From Pezizomycotina sp. ARF18 (taxonomy: Eukaryota; Ascomycota): 64,000 nt of DNA. Position 1 is the stretch's first letter. Each line of letters starts with the position of its first letter. Where the stretch lies: assembly GCA_002224055.1 (NCBI GenBank), contig AZLU01000064.1:62001-126000 (forward strand), read 5' to 3'. The notes below the pieces were generated by a model. It was not told the origin of the DNA, did not search any database, and saw nothing but the letters and a program-made list of their open reading frames with translations. A program made the position numbers and the translations under genes. Positions 22,876-33,060 of the stretch are shown in pieces.

Positions 22876-25557
22876 CCTATGTTCGTTTTTTGGTTTAAAT
22901 TCCGATTCCGGTTCAAGGTTCAGAATAAAGGAGAAACAAACTATAATACTGGTTATCAATAAAGGATGAGGGAAAGGAGCGAGATTAATAAGGAAAAGAG
23001 ATTTCAACACGAAGATGGGAAGGGAAAAGAGTCAGCTTAACGGCTGCGCGACCGCGAGAGCTGAAAAAAAAGAACCGGAAGTAAGGTAAGGTACGAGGGA
23101 GAACCGGGGACCGCTAGGGGCGAGATTGGAAGGATGCCGAGTATGATGGATGGATGGACAGAGTATTGTACTTGTAAATTAATAATAGATGATGGTAGAT
23201 AAAGCCTGAACCTTGATAATACGTCAAGTGATCTTCCTTTGACTTCTCTCTCTTCCTTCAGGAATTTTCCAGTTTAAAAATTGTGCTCCGATTGAGGATT
23301 CAAAGAAGAGAAGAGAACAGCTAGTTGCAGTGATTGTGACAGAACTGACGAATGCGGGGCCTTGGGGAAAAATTTTTTTATTTTATTTTTTTCGGGAGTG
23401 GGTGCGGCACTTCCGAAATTTTAATTCCCACTCCAGAACTCGCGGCTTGGACCCCAACGAGGTCGAACAATTCTCGTGACAGCAAGTGTTTTGTTCCAAG
23501 TAAAAGGAAAGCTGGCTCCACGAGCTTCTCCTTATCACCTTTTCTATGTTCTTTATTATTGCTTGATTGATTGAACGCTCTGCTACATAGATAATTTGTA
23601 CACGCAATGCAGATAAGGCGTCCAAAAGAATGTTAGGGGAAAAAAGAGGTGCTCCTCACATAAATTGCAGAGAGGACGCAGATAGATAGAAGAGAGAGAA
23701 CCACCTGATCACTGAGCATTTAGCCTAGTGGTCAGCCCATGGCCCATGAGCTGCCGCCACATGGATGATAATTGCGGCAGTCAGGGACGTTCCCTCCCCC
23801 CCCCAATTATATCAATCAATGCATTGCCGCAACCCGCTGGTTTGAAGGGTTACATTCGACACTTATCTCCTTCCCCATATTACCTCCTGCAATAGCATGT
23901 AAAGCGCTATAAAGTAAATAGATGTTAACGAGGGGAAGTTAGCTATGGAATATCTTTGCAAACATTTGGCGATAGCCTCTAAATTGAAAAAAGTTTTAGA
24001 GAGGGAGGTATTTTCTACGTTTGTAATGCAGTCTTTTCAAGGAATGGCGGGAATTGCATTGATATGCATAACATCTTCGCCTGGAGGGACGCTTGAGAAT
24101 TACTAGCTTAGAACTTTTAACGCTGCGCTAAATTAAGAGTCTGGTAACGAGACTGAGAAGTTACTAGTATTTGCTGTGGCACTTCGCTTGATTAAGCTAT
24201 AAGTATATGGCTTGGGGTCCTACACAAAGAAATGAAGAGAGATATCTCGATAAAGGGCTATTTGATCCATCCCTAACGAAGGGGATTCCATCCCACAAAA
24301 GGAGCAACCGATAAATAATATCAAGACCATTTATTGTCACTCAGAGGCCCCTTCCTAACAGGCTTATTGAAACTCGAGGGATTTCGTAATCGATCATAAA
24401 TCGCGGAGGTCTGAAAGTGAACTCGCAGATTTGTAGCGTGTAGCTCTCTTATTTATCTTTGTCCAATCTCTAGCCTAAAAATATATATATACATACATAT
24501 TAACTCGCCATTCATTATTTTTATTTTATTTTTTTATTTTTTATTTTATTTATTTTTTTTTTTGTCCAACGTCCTTAATTGCCGTATGGCCTGGAGTTCC
24601 TCCTCGATTGGAACTTAGAGGAGGCAGGGTCGATTTGCTCAGGGAAGATTGTTACTTAATTGTTCTTCCACCATATAATTATCTATACCTATACAACTAC
24701 TTCATATATACCAACTTACCTAAAGTACTAGTACCTATCATATACCTAGGTGCTCCATCCCTGCAGACTTCATACAGAACGGTTATTTCGCTGAATGTAT
24801 AAATGTGTATACATATACTTATGGTCTTAGGCCGTGTGCAAGAGAAAATCAAAAAAGATTTAGCTTTGTTAGATATAGAAGAGAATCGCCTTTTTTTTTT
24901 TCTTTTTAACACAGCTATGCACTTAAAGCGCCTTTTAGAACTAGGTGGATACGTACTGCCCCGTAGGCAGCCTTTTTCATACATCTTCGGACGATATTAA
25001 TCGCTTAAAGCTTGTCAGGATGTATAGGTGGAGAGTACCTAGTGATCATTTGTCTCAGACGGAAGTCGGGGGGAAGTCGGGGAGTTGAAAAAAAAAAAAA
25101 AAAATAAAGCTTCCCCCACTTTATTAAAACCTCTTCATGATCACTTCCACACAGTATTAGTGATAGTACCCCGCTAGTTACCACTAACATACCATCTATC
25201 TCTGAGCATCGACGTTCAACAGTGTCAGTGACTCACGATACTTCACATTGATCTGCTATTGCTTCTTTTCTTTCTATTTTGTCTTCTGTCCTTTCTAGTA
25301 CTACTATTCTAGTCGAAAGGACAAAAAAAGGGCTTAACTGTATATACATCCCTCTATCTCTGCTTTCAGGATTCACTCTTAACACCATTGTCCTACAAAA
25401 CCCGCTATTACACAGCTTCAAAAAATCCTCAATTGACAAAGGGACGAAGTTGCTTGCTAGTTGCTTCTGCGCGGCGGACCTTAGTCCGGAGTATCTTCCC
25501 CGGAAGCTTCAAGCGCAGCAGAACTAGCTCCCAGGATTCACGCAAAAGCCTGATGTG

Positions 25558-25593
<36 letters not shown>

Positions 25594-25989
25594 TTTGAGG
25601 TCTTTCTTTGTATGACTCAATCGTTCTTTTGAAATCCGGAGGCTCTTAATCTTTCTACTGGATTCTGTCGTTTTGTACTGCGTCATTCTTTAGCTTTCTA
25701 ACTTCTAGATATTTCAAATTTTGGGGTAGTTGGGGTTTCTATATAAACCTCACTTCCCTCCCCTCATCCGGAAGAAATGTTCAGAGCATCGATACCAATC
25801 TCTAGCAGACTCCTGCATATATGCAATAAATCACCTAGAAAATCAAAAACTATCGGTCCCATTAACTTGGTCCCATAAATCACAACCATCTTCACCATCA
25901 CGACTCCAAAAGTCGACATTTGCAAAGCTCATCTGCACCTCGCACTCTCATTACTCTACTGTAACTACATCTTCAGAAGTCACAGCAAC
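22876..25989. other. Gene-free 3.1-kb spacer
   Basis: No convincing protein gene on either strand. It holds a tRNA-like A-box near 23714 with a nearby 7-bp hairpin, a C9 run near 23804, AT-rich repeats near 24480-24565, an A20-type tract near 25087-25104, A28 at 25563-25590, and a CT-rich leader before the rvt gene. Confidence 0.5.
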
Positions 25990-28757
25990 ATGGCTCCGGT
26001 AACAACAGCTCTAGCTCGGCTACAGCAGCCTTAGCGAGACCCTGCACGCTGTCACCTCCATCAAGCTCGGCGAACTCGCCCGCCAGAAGGACAGGCTTAA
26101 CGAGCACTACACCCCAGTCCTCGAAAACCTACCCTCAAAGTCCTCCGAGAAGCTCAAGACCCTCTACGAAGCCCTCAGGAAGGCCAAGCGCCAAGAACAT
26201 TGAGCTCAGCAGCGCCGAGGTTGACGTCTCGCAGGTTAAAAGCGTGCTCGCGGCGTCCGAAGCCGACCCTTCGATGGGGCCGAGGTGTACGAGACGCACT
26301 GCCGCGCCATAAATGCTGCGATCAGCAGGCGCAGAGGAAGTACGAGTACGCGTACTCTTCGGGAGCATTTTCAACGACTGGCTGAAGAGCGACGGCAAGA
26401 CGGAGATGAACGAGTCCGAAGCTGCGAAGCCGATAGCCGCAAGTGAAGACGGCGAGGCGACCGAAGCGTATGAGGATACGGGCAGGCCGGAGCTGCAGAA
26501 GCAGAAGCAGTTCCTCGAAGCGACGATATTCGAGAAGCGCGAATCCGCGGACGCGGACGGTTGATACGCTACGTGGAAGCTCTGTTCCGTCGAATGAGCA
26601 GAAAAAGGTCGGTGCTGAGCCGAAGGATGGTTCGCTGGAGTGGATACGCCGCCGCTTGAAGGTCTTCGGCGATAAACTTCGCCAGGAAGAAGATATTAGC
26701 GTCAAGGACGTTAAGCAGAGCGTCCACAACCTTATGAGCGGAGATACGTTGTCCGACAGCAAGAGGGCGGCGTGCAAGGAGATCCTGCTGTCTGAGACTA
26801 TCCTCTCCGAGATCGCCAACGTTCTCACATGACGCTGCGCAACATCGAAAACTGGGCCTGCCGCAGGACGAATCAACGTCAATTTCCGCCGCCAGCTGAA
26901 CGGCAAGTACAGGGCATACCTCGATGCCGCCCTCATCGACGCCATCTTCCTGCAGCACGTTGGCGTCGCGTGGGTATCGAGCTTCGGTACGTGCTTTCGG
27001 TAGTTCTCACTTCCGAAGTCGGCTGGAAGAAGCCGAGGACCCTCTCGATGCCAGGAAGATTGAGCTGCGCAAGCAAATGCTCGGCGAGAGCCACTACGCC
27101 TCGAAAAGTCTCAGGCGTAAGAGGGAGGCTGAGTTCAGGGATCAGTTCTTCATGACGATGTGCCGGAAAACCTGTACGATTTCCGCAACTACAGGGAGGA
27201 CGGCGCGGAGGAGTCTGATGACGAGGCGTACAGTCGTAAGAACCGCCGCGGTGGGAACAATACCGCCGGGTACAAGGATGCGCGCGCCGGAGGTCAAGCA
27301 GCGGCTCCTGCAGAGAATCCTGTGCGACGTTCAGAAGACGCAGGCGATCGACCCGAAGGCGCCATGACTGTCGTGCACGTCGACCTCGAGCAGTACGGCC
27401 CGTCGATCTCCACGAGGTCATGCTGGCGCTCTGCGAGTTTGCCGTATCCAAGAGGAGTGGATCACCTTCTTCAAGGCCTTCCTGAGCGTCCCCTCGAAGA
27501 TGTCTGAGAACGAGGACCCGCGGATCAGGAAGTGCGGTGTTCCAATCAACCACAGCTTGAGTTCTATGCTCTCGGAGTACATTCTCTTCTTCCTTGAGGC
27601 GGCGGGAACCGCAAGACGGAAGGGAAGCTGCAGATGGTCAGGCTGCACGACGACTTTTGGTTCTGGTCGACGGACGAGAAGCTCTGCCAGACGGTTGGCA
27701 GACGCTGCGGGAGTTTGCCGACCTCGCAGGTCTCAACTGGAACGTCGAGAAGAGCGGAAGCGTCAAGATTACCTCGGATGCACTGAAGGAATCACCAGGG
27801 CGCGAAACCGCTACCGCAGTCGCCCGTCAAGTGGGGTTTCCTGTGCCTCCACGGCGACGGTATCTGGAGGATCAGCAGGGAAATGGTCGACGAGCACATC
27901 ACAGAAATGAAGCGGCAGCTCAAGTCCCAGCGCAGCATCTAGGCTTCATCAAGGCCTATAACCGGTACATGCTCTTCTTCGTCCAGAACTTCGCCGCCGC
28001 AGAACCCGCGCGCGCGTTCGGCCTGCAGCATGTCAACCAGGCCATCGCGGAGCTGAACTACATCCACGCCAACTTGTTCTCCGACGCCAGCGTCTTCGAG
28101 GAAGTCCGCGGCTTGATCCGGGACAAGTTCCCGAACAACAAGGAGCACCACATCCTCGACTCGTGGATTTACTCCCCATGGCGCTCGGCGCCTCGGCGTG
28201 AAAAACTACATGCTCGACCTGCATGCCTACAGGAAAGCTACGAGCGGAGAAGAACTCGTCCAGAAGGCTCACATTCGCAGACTGCGTCGAGGCGGACAAG
28301 AAGGCCTACGAACGCTTGAAAAAGACGTGGGACGAGCGCCTCGAGTACCCCAAGATCGACCACCTCATACCCGAATCCGACTACGAAAACGTCAAGACGA
28401 TCTACGGCACCACCAAGCGCAAGCCGTTCTTCATGACCTTCGACGAGTACATCCTCGGAAGGGAGACGTACGCGGGTAACTGGTGGTCAGAAGTATGGAC
28501 AGGCTCGCCGCCGCACCCGCACCGGCCGAGCCCGTCGCTCCGGAGAAGGTGAGGAGGAATCTGCGCGCCGATTCGAGCGAGATTAAACCGCTGCACAGGG
28601 ACTGGGACAGCAACAATTGCTACTGGCAGTGGATGCTGAGCCTCTACGGCCCGCAACTGCTCGACGAGTTTGGCCGCTTCGACTTTTTGGATAAGAAGCT
28701 GATCCCGCTGGCATGATCGACTCGTTTAACAGCAAGAAGATCAAGTGGGACCAGTAA
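25990..28757 (+). CDS. rvt: RVT protein: reverse-transcriptase-related cellular gene
   Basis: Looks like an rvt gene, a single-copy host gene family related to reverse transcriptases and known from fungi, rotifers and some bacteria; its members are not mobile. Start MAPVTTALARLQ at 25990; stop TAA at 28755-28757; about 920 residues, the family's usual size. N-terminal helical region (LHAVTSIKLGELARQKDRLN, AAISRR, FNDWLKSDG), a conserved middle (NIENWACRRTNQ, NFRRQLNGKYRAYLDAALID), then a long variable, charged insert (SDDEAYSRKNRRGG) where RVTs carry an extended loop, then RT motif A VVHVDLEQYGPSIS with its Asp, PINHSLSSMLSEYILFFLEA (motif B region), motif C VRLHDDFWFWS with paired Asp, and LAGLNWNVEKSGSVKI. 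The C-terminal thumb-like part includes GFIKAYNRYMLFFVQNFA and WQWMLSLYGPQLLDEFGRF. No integrase, gag, endonuclease or flanking repeats are visible, so this is not a transposon. It crosses several frames, like its neighbours. Cellular role of the family is still open. Confidence 0.8.
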
Positions 28758-29673
28758 TTCATACATCTACTAAGAATGGTATCATGGAGGAGGAGTGAAG
28801 TCGATACGTCTTCTCAATAGGCGTTGTATATTATCATTTGCATCTTTTTTTTTTTTTTTTTTTTTTAGGGGTTTTCATTGCATCTCTACACTAGCAAAAG
28901 AAGGAGTTTGGGGGGGGGGGGGAATAAAAGGGACGTCTTTGTGTATTTTGGAACAATTCCACTCATAGAAAGAATAATCATGTATATTATTATTAGATAC
29001 CAAACCACTCTCGTCGAAAGAACAGGGAGACCGAGGATATATTTAACGGAATATCGAGATCTCCACGTTTCAAAAAAGTAGAGCATCTACTTCTTGTAAT
29101 ATAATACTGTGCGAAAGAAAATGCGACGTGACTTGAATTTCGCCTTCATGGGATATAGAGCTGGAAAAGAAAGGGTATAATGATTGATAATGTGCTTGCA
29201 AGTGGTATACAGGACAAATTTTGGTCCGTTTCTCTTCTGACCTCCAGAGGACCCCCCTAGTTTAAAAGAAGGGTTCACGGCAGGTATTCCCTCATTCTGG
29301 TTATTATATATATATATATATATCTGATTTTCTGCACAGGTGAGAAGACATTTCGTAGAGAGCCATCAACGAAAATTACATATATACTTCATATTAATAC
29401 TGAAATTTATTTATTTTTACCTTTCTAACTATTAATACATTTCTTCAAGCTTATTTTTTTTTTTTTTTTTTTTTTTTGTTTTCATTTCATTTCATTTCTT
29501 TTCTTTCCTTCTTCAAGTCCAAGATGGCGCTAAATTAGCTTCTAACTTTGTTTCGTTTCGATCACCGCACGTCCAATACCGCACCAATCCTCCGATCATG
29601 ACGTGGTTTCGGAGGAGATTTAGCTTCAAGGTTCATGTAAACCATTTTCAACCCTCCGCTTCAACCAAGAAAC
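28758..29673. other. Spacer between rvt and the tRNA gene
   Basis: 3' flank of rvt, with T22 at 28845-28866, G12 near 28910-28921, an AT run near 29308-29322, and T24 at 29454-29477. No gene recognised. Confidence 0.5.
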
Positions 29674-29705
29674 GGCCGTTGTCGTATAATGGTTAGTACA
29701 CCACG

Positions 29706-29772
29706 GTAAATACCCCCGCCTCCTCCGTTCAATTCTCGGATCGTGCAATTCGAATTCTAACAAATTATCCAG
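29706..29772 (+). other. Ectopic insert at tRNA-His position 31/32, intron-like
   Basis: A 67-nt insert whose ends are GTAAAT and CCAG, with CTAAC 12 bases before the 3' end (branch-like A at 29760). These are spliceosomal signals; a tRNA intron would need only a bulge-helix-bulge fold. Because the flanking base is G on both sides, the boundary may slide by one without changing the mature tRNA. Its inner part includes a T-arm-like string CCGTTCAATTCTCGG, so it may derive in part from another tRNA. Confidence 0.6.
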
Positions 29773-29778
29773 TTGTGG

Positions 29779-29795
29779 CAATCATCGATTGAAAA
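29779..29795 (+). other. Canonical-site tRNA intron (37/38)
   Basis: Seventeen bases, CAATCATCGATTGAAAA, directly after G37. This is the normal place for an endonuclease-type tRNA intron in eukaryotes. It contains the self-complementary CAATCATCGATTG. Confidence 0.75.
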
Positions 29796-29843
29796 CCGTG
29801 GCAATACAGGTTCGATTCCTGTCAACGGCATACTCGAATATGC

Positions 29844-29855
29844 TTTTTTTTTTTT
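29844..29855 (+). terminator. RNA polymerase III terminator
   Basis: T12 tract 14 bases after the tRNA discriminator base. Confidence 0.85.
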
Positions 29856-32800
29856 TCTTCCTCGTTCGATTATATAGTTAAGAGATGTTAGGAGGAAATT
29901 CCTTCTCTCTTTTTGCTTCATATATATTGGCCAGTCTGGGACCCTACGAAGTAGTGACTATATATTGGCCTAGTATCCCCTCCGAAGTAGTATATATTTA
30001 TATTTTTTTAAAAAAAAAAAAAAAAAAAAGAATAGGGAAAAAGTAAAGCTAACACGAGCGAGGGTATTATTCTAGGAATAGCGTACGATCTTTTGCGCTG
30101 AGTGTTCAAGGAGAAATCGCGGTGCGCACCGTACTATCGTGGAATAGCAATCGTTTGGGGGCGCTCTCCGCTACCAATGTATACACACTATATGGCATTT
30201 AAAAGCCCTGTTGAGGATGAGTGCACAGGGTTGCAACAGCCAGCATATAAAGTACATTTTGGTTACTACTAACTTTTTAGCGAATCACTATAATGCAAGC
30301 GAGGCGCTTAAAGAGGGAATCAAGGACGTAGCGATCTACCCATAGTTTACGTAGTCACATTGCGTTTGATGCGGTACGAATATTTACTATAATTCTTCGT
30401 AGCGCCAGTTTTCCGATGCCTCTATAGAGAAGTGCATCAAAGGTCTAGCGTACATGAACACTCACACAAAACGTATGCACGTGTGATCCCCATTCTTCTT
30501 GAAAGTCCCATAAACCACTTAAAGTATGCTGGTATAGAGGGATAAACATGCTCAATAATGGTATGATGCACTACTGGAATTGATATACCCTAACCATTCA
30601 GCCACTACGCGTAGCGAATGCAGACGCGACATAGACGTTTACTAGTACGTTATAAGTGGAGTTGACGTTCCTAGACCCATTACACAAAAGCAGCAATCAC
30701 GATACGAGAATCTTCCTATCGGGTATCTGCCGAGAGCAGAGGCTGCTAACGACTTATATCTCTCGTATTGGAAGAGTTTATGTACACAAACTTCAGTATG
30801 CAGGGGAACGTAACTAGGATCCGTCCATGTGATATTTTGGAAGAAATAAGTAGCGCTTAATTAACCTTCGTTTGGAAGCCCTGGTATTAGACTGCCAGAT
30901 CCACCGATGACTCCTCGAAATTATCGCGCAAGAAATGAGGAAAGTACAATATTTTTTAGGCTAAACTACACCGTAAATGCTAACGCGACAGTTATGGAAA
31001 CGATTCCGGTTACAAGTTGAAAAAACTACCGCTCAATAGATGCTCAGGATGAAGGAGACTTATATTATATAGCACACGCACACACACGCACACACAGACC
31101 GCTTAAACATATGTTTAGGATCAAGCATCGATCGATGCGAGATGCAAAGATATATCCCTGGACTCTCCACACACCTTAACCAGCAAAAAAATCGCAGCGT
31201 ACGGGCCGTATCCTCAAGGCTAATTTTTTCATATTTGAAATATTTATCCGATATCTTTCTGTTTCCCGCAGCAACAGTTGAAATGTACGCCCCACCCGCA
31301 CATGATAAACGGTAAATGATCTACGGTCTATAACTTCTGGACTCTGTTTAGGATATTGCAGAACCGAACCTCAAAAGAAGCATATACGTAGTTCGTGAAT
31401 AACTAAGTTTTAAGGTATATGTATAGTGACTACAAATACCTAGTGGGACTTACACGGAATCGTACCATACGATACGAGACATTCACGACCGCTTCTCTAA
31501 GGCGTCTACATGAACGGATGATCTATTCTGGATCCATAGATCAATACGTATATTCTGAGAGCTACATAGAAAGGTAAAGAAACGAAAAAGAACCAGAATT
31601 GTGGCCAATATATATATATATATATATATAGCATATCGACCCGAAGTCACAGTTCTTTTATGTTTCTATTTTCTCGACCTTCCCAACTCGATTGTCTACT
31701 TCACACCACAGCGGAGACATATATGAAGCCGGACGACTTTTATTTGCCCTAAAAGATTTCAAAATATGACAAATACCCTTTTCGAACGTCAACGCTGCGA
31801 AACAATTCATACGTTGTCGAGGCCCTGAAGGACCGATGAACCACGCAAATCGAGATAGGCTATTACCAATGAGAACCAATGTGCATTTACAGGTATTAGA
31901 AGAGCTCGACTGGATTTATCCTGGCGCCACCGTTCCGTACCCTAATAAATAGGGGCCCTGTCACCGCCAGATGCGACAGATAGCTAGCTATGCTATGTCA
32001 TGCTGTGCTATCAGCCCATCGTTGTGGTCTGTGACTCCGGCCTGAAAGCTACATAGCCCTCTCATAAGTGCGAAAGCATCCGCAGTAATCATTTAAAAAG
32101 AATATATGTACCCTATCAGTCTCGGTTTACGCTTTCGCCCATTTCGACCTAACTCGATAAGGAGGCAGACTGCTACTCTCGCTACTAAATGAAGCAGAAG
32201 CCATAATACAAATAAATTTGTTTTTTGAATCAATATTATCCACGCACAAACTATGACTTGTAGCCCACGATATTGTACGATCATACTATCCGCATGAATT
32301 GGACATTACACTGTTACATGCGTCAGGTGATTACAACGCTAGGTGGAACATAAAGCTCTGCCATTCTCCGAAGCTTCACGTATGAAGTGCATATATTTCC
32401 GTTCATACATGAGTCGCGATCTAAGAGATCGTTCAACATGAACGACAACAATATACACGACGCCTGGAAAGCTTAGTCAATGCAGCATGTAATTTGTCAG
32501 AATCGAAGAAAGAGATAAGGCACCAGACTGCTTAGGTCAAGTAGGCTACCATTACGTATCAGGAATATATCGAGCGTTTGTAGTGAGAGGCGAATAAGCA
32601 TCGAGGGCTCCGTTAAAGCGCATGTACATATATCAGTTATGAGTTGAACAATCCAATCGCCAAAACTCACCAGTAGCTGATTTGAATGTTATACCGGTAA
32701 TCCTAATACTCAGCTGATCTCGTGAAACCTTTTCACCGATTCCTTGATCGATCCTTCAAAATTGTATTCATGTATGTAGCTTCCTCAGCTAATTCTTAAG

Positions 32801-33060
32801 CAATTACCCAGTAAAGTTGAATAGTGCACTAGTCTCGAGAACGATCAGGGTATTGTAGATATCTGGCGACATATGGTCTTTGAGATTTGAGGCCCCTCTT
32901 TTTTCTGTTTTGTGAATCAAGTATCGAGCGTTAGCTGTTGGTGATGCTTTTTAGTGGTTTCTAACATATCACGATTGTTGAACTTCAGGAAATTCAAACT
33001 CCCAACAACCCGTTTCGTTTTCTAAGACAAACAAATAAGAAAATAAAATTGCTAAATAAA
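29856..33060. other. Gene-free 3.2-kb block of distinctive texture
   Basis: After a T7-A20 junction at 30003-30029 the sequence has almost no homopolymers of seven or more, keeps frequent CG dinucleotides, and holds no long open frame on either strand (longest about 73 codons at 31658-31879, minus). A CA/CG microsatellite lies at about 31076-31097 and an AT run at about 31607-31630. No transposon proteins, terminal repeats or RNA genes recognised. The texture differs by eye from the poly-T-rich spacers around it. Confidence 0.45.

Larger units (their letters stand above)
29675..29830 (+). tRNA. tRNA-His (GUG) with two intervening sequences
   Basis: Three exon blocks fold into a perfect 72-nt tRNA-His: 29675-29705 (positions 1-31), 29773-29778 (32-37, TTGTGG with anticodon GTG at 29775-29777), and 29796-29830 (38-73). 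Acceptor GCCGTTG pairs with CAACGGC. The D arm GTAT..GTAC is as in yeast tRNA-His, anticodon stem CCACG pairs with CGTGG, the variable loop is CAAT, and the T arm is ACAGG TTCGATT CCTGT; A73 follows. A 17-nt insert (29779-29795, CAATCATCGATTGAAAA) sits at the canonical 37/38 intron site. A second insert of 67 nt (29706-29772) interrupts 31/32; it begins GTAAAT, contains TTCTAACAAA near its end, and finishes ATCCAG. A genomic G precedes position 1. A-box and B-box are intact. The structure is seen directly; that both inserts are removed is inferred. Confidence 0.85.

Noticed and set aside
22659-23010. N-terminal extension of the phosphatase-like protein
   Set aside because: The open frame is poly-Lys and Ser/Phe low complexity across the T35 tract; the ATG at 22658 gives the plausible start.
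25990-28757. Reading the rvt gene as a retrotransposon
   Set aside because: No endonuclease, integrase, gag-like region, poly-A tail or terminal repeats, and size and motifs fit the immobile rvt family.
29856-33060. RIP-mutated transposon
   Set aside because: The sequence keeps many CG dinucleotides and is not TA-enriched by eye; no transposon protein remnants or terminal repeats seen.
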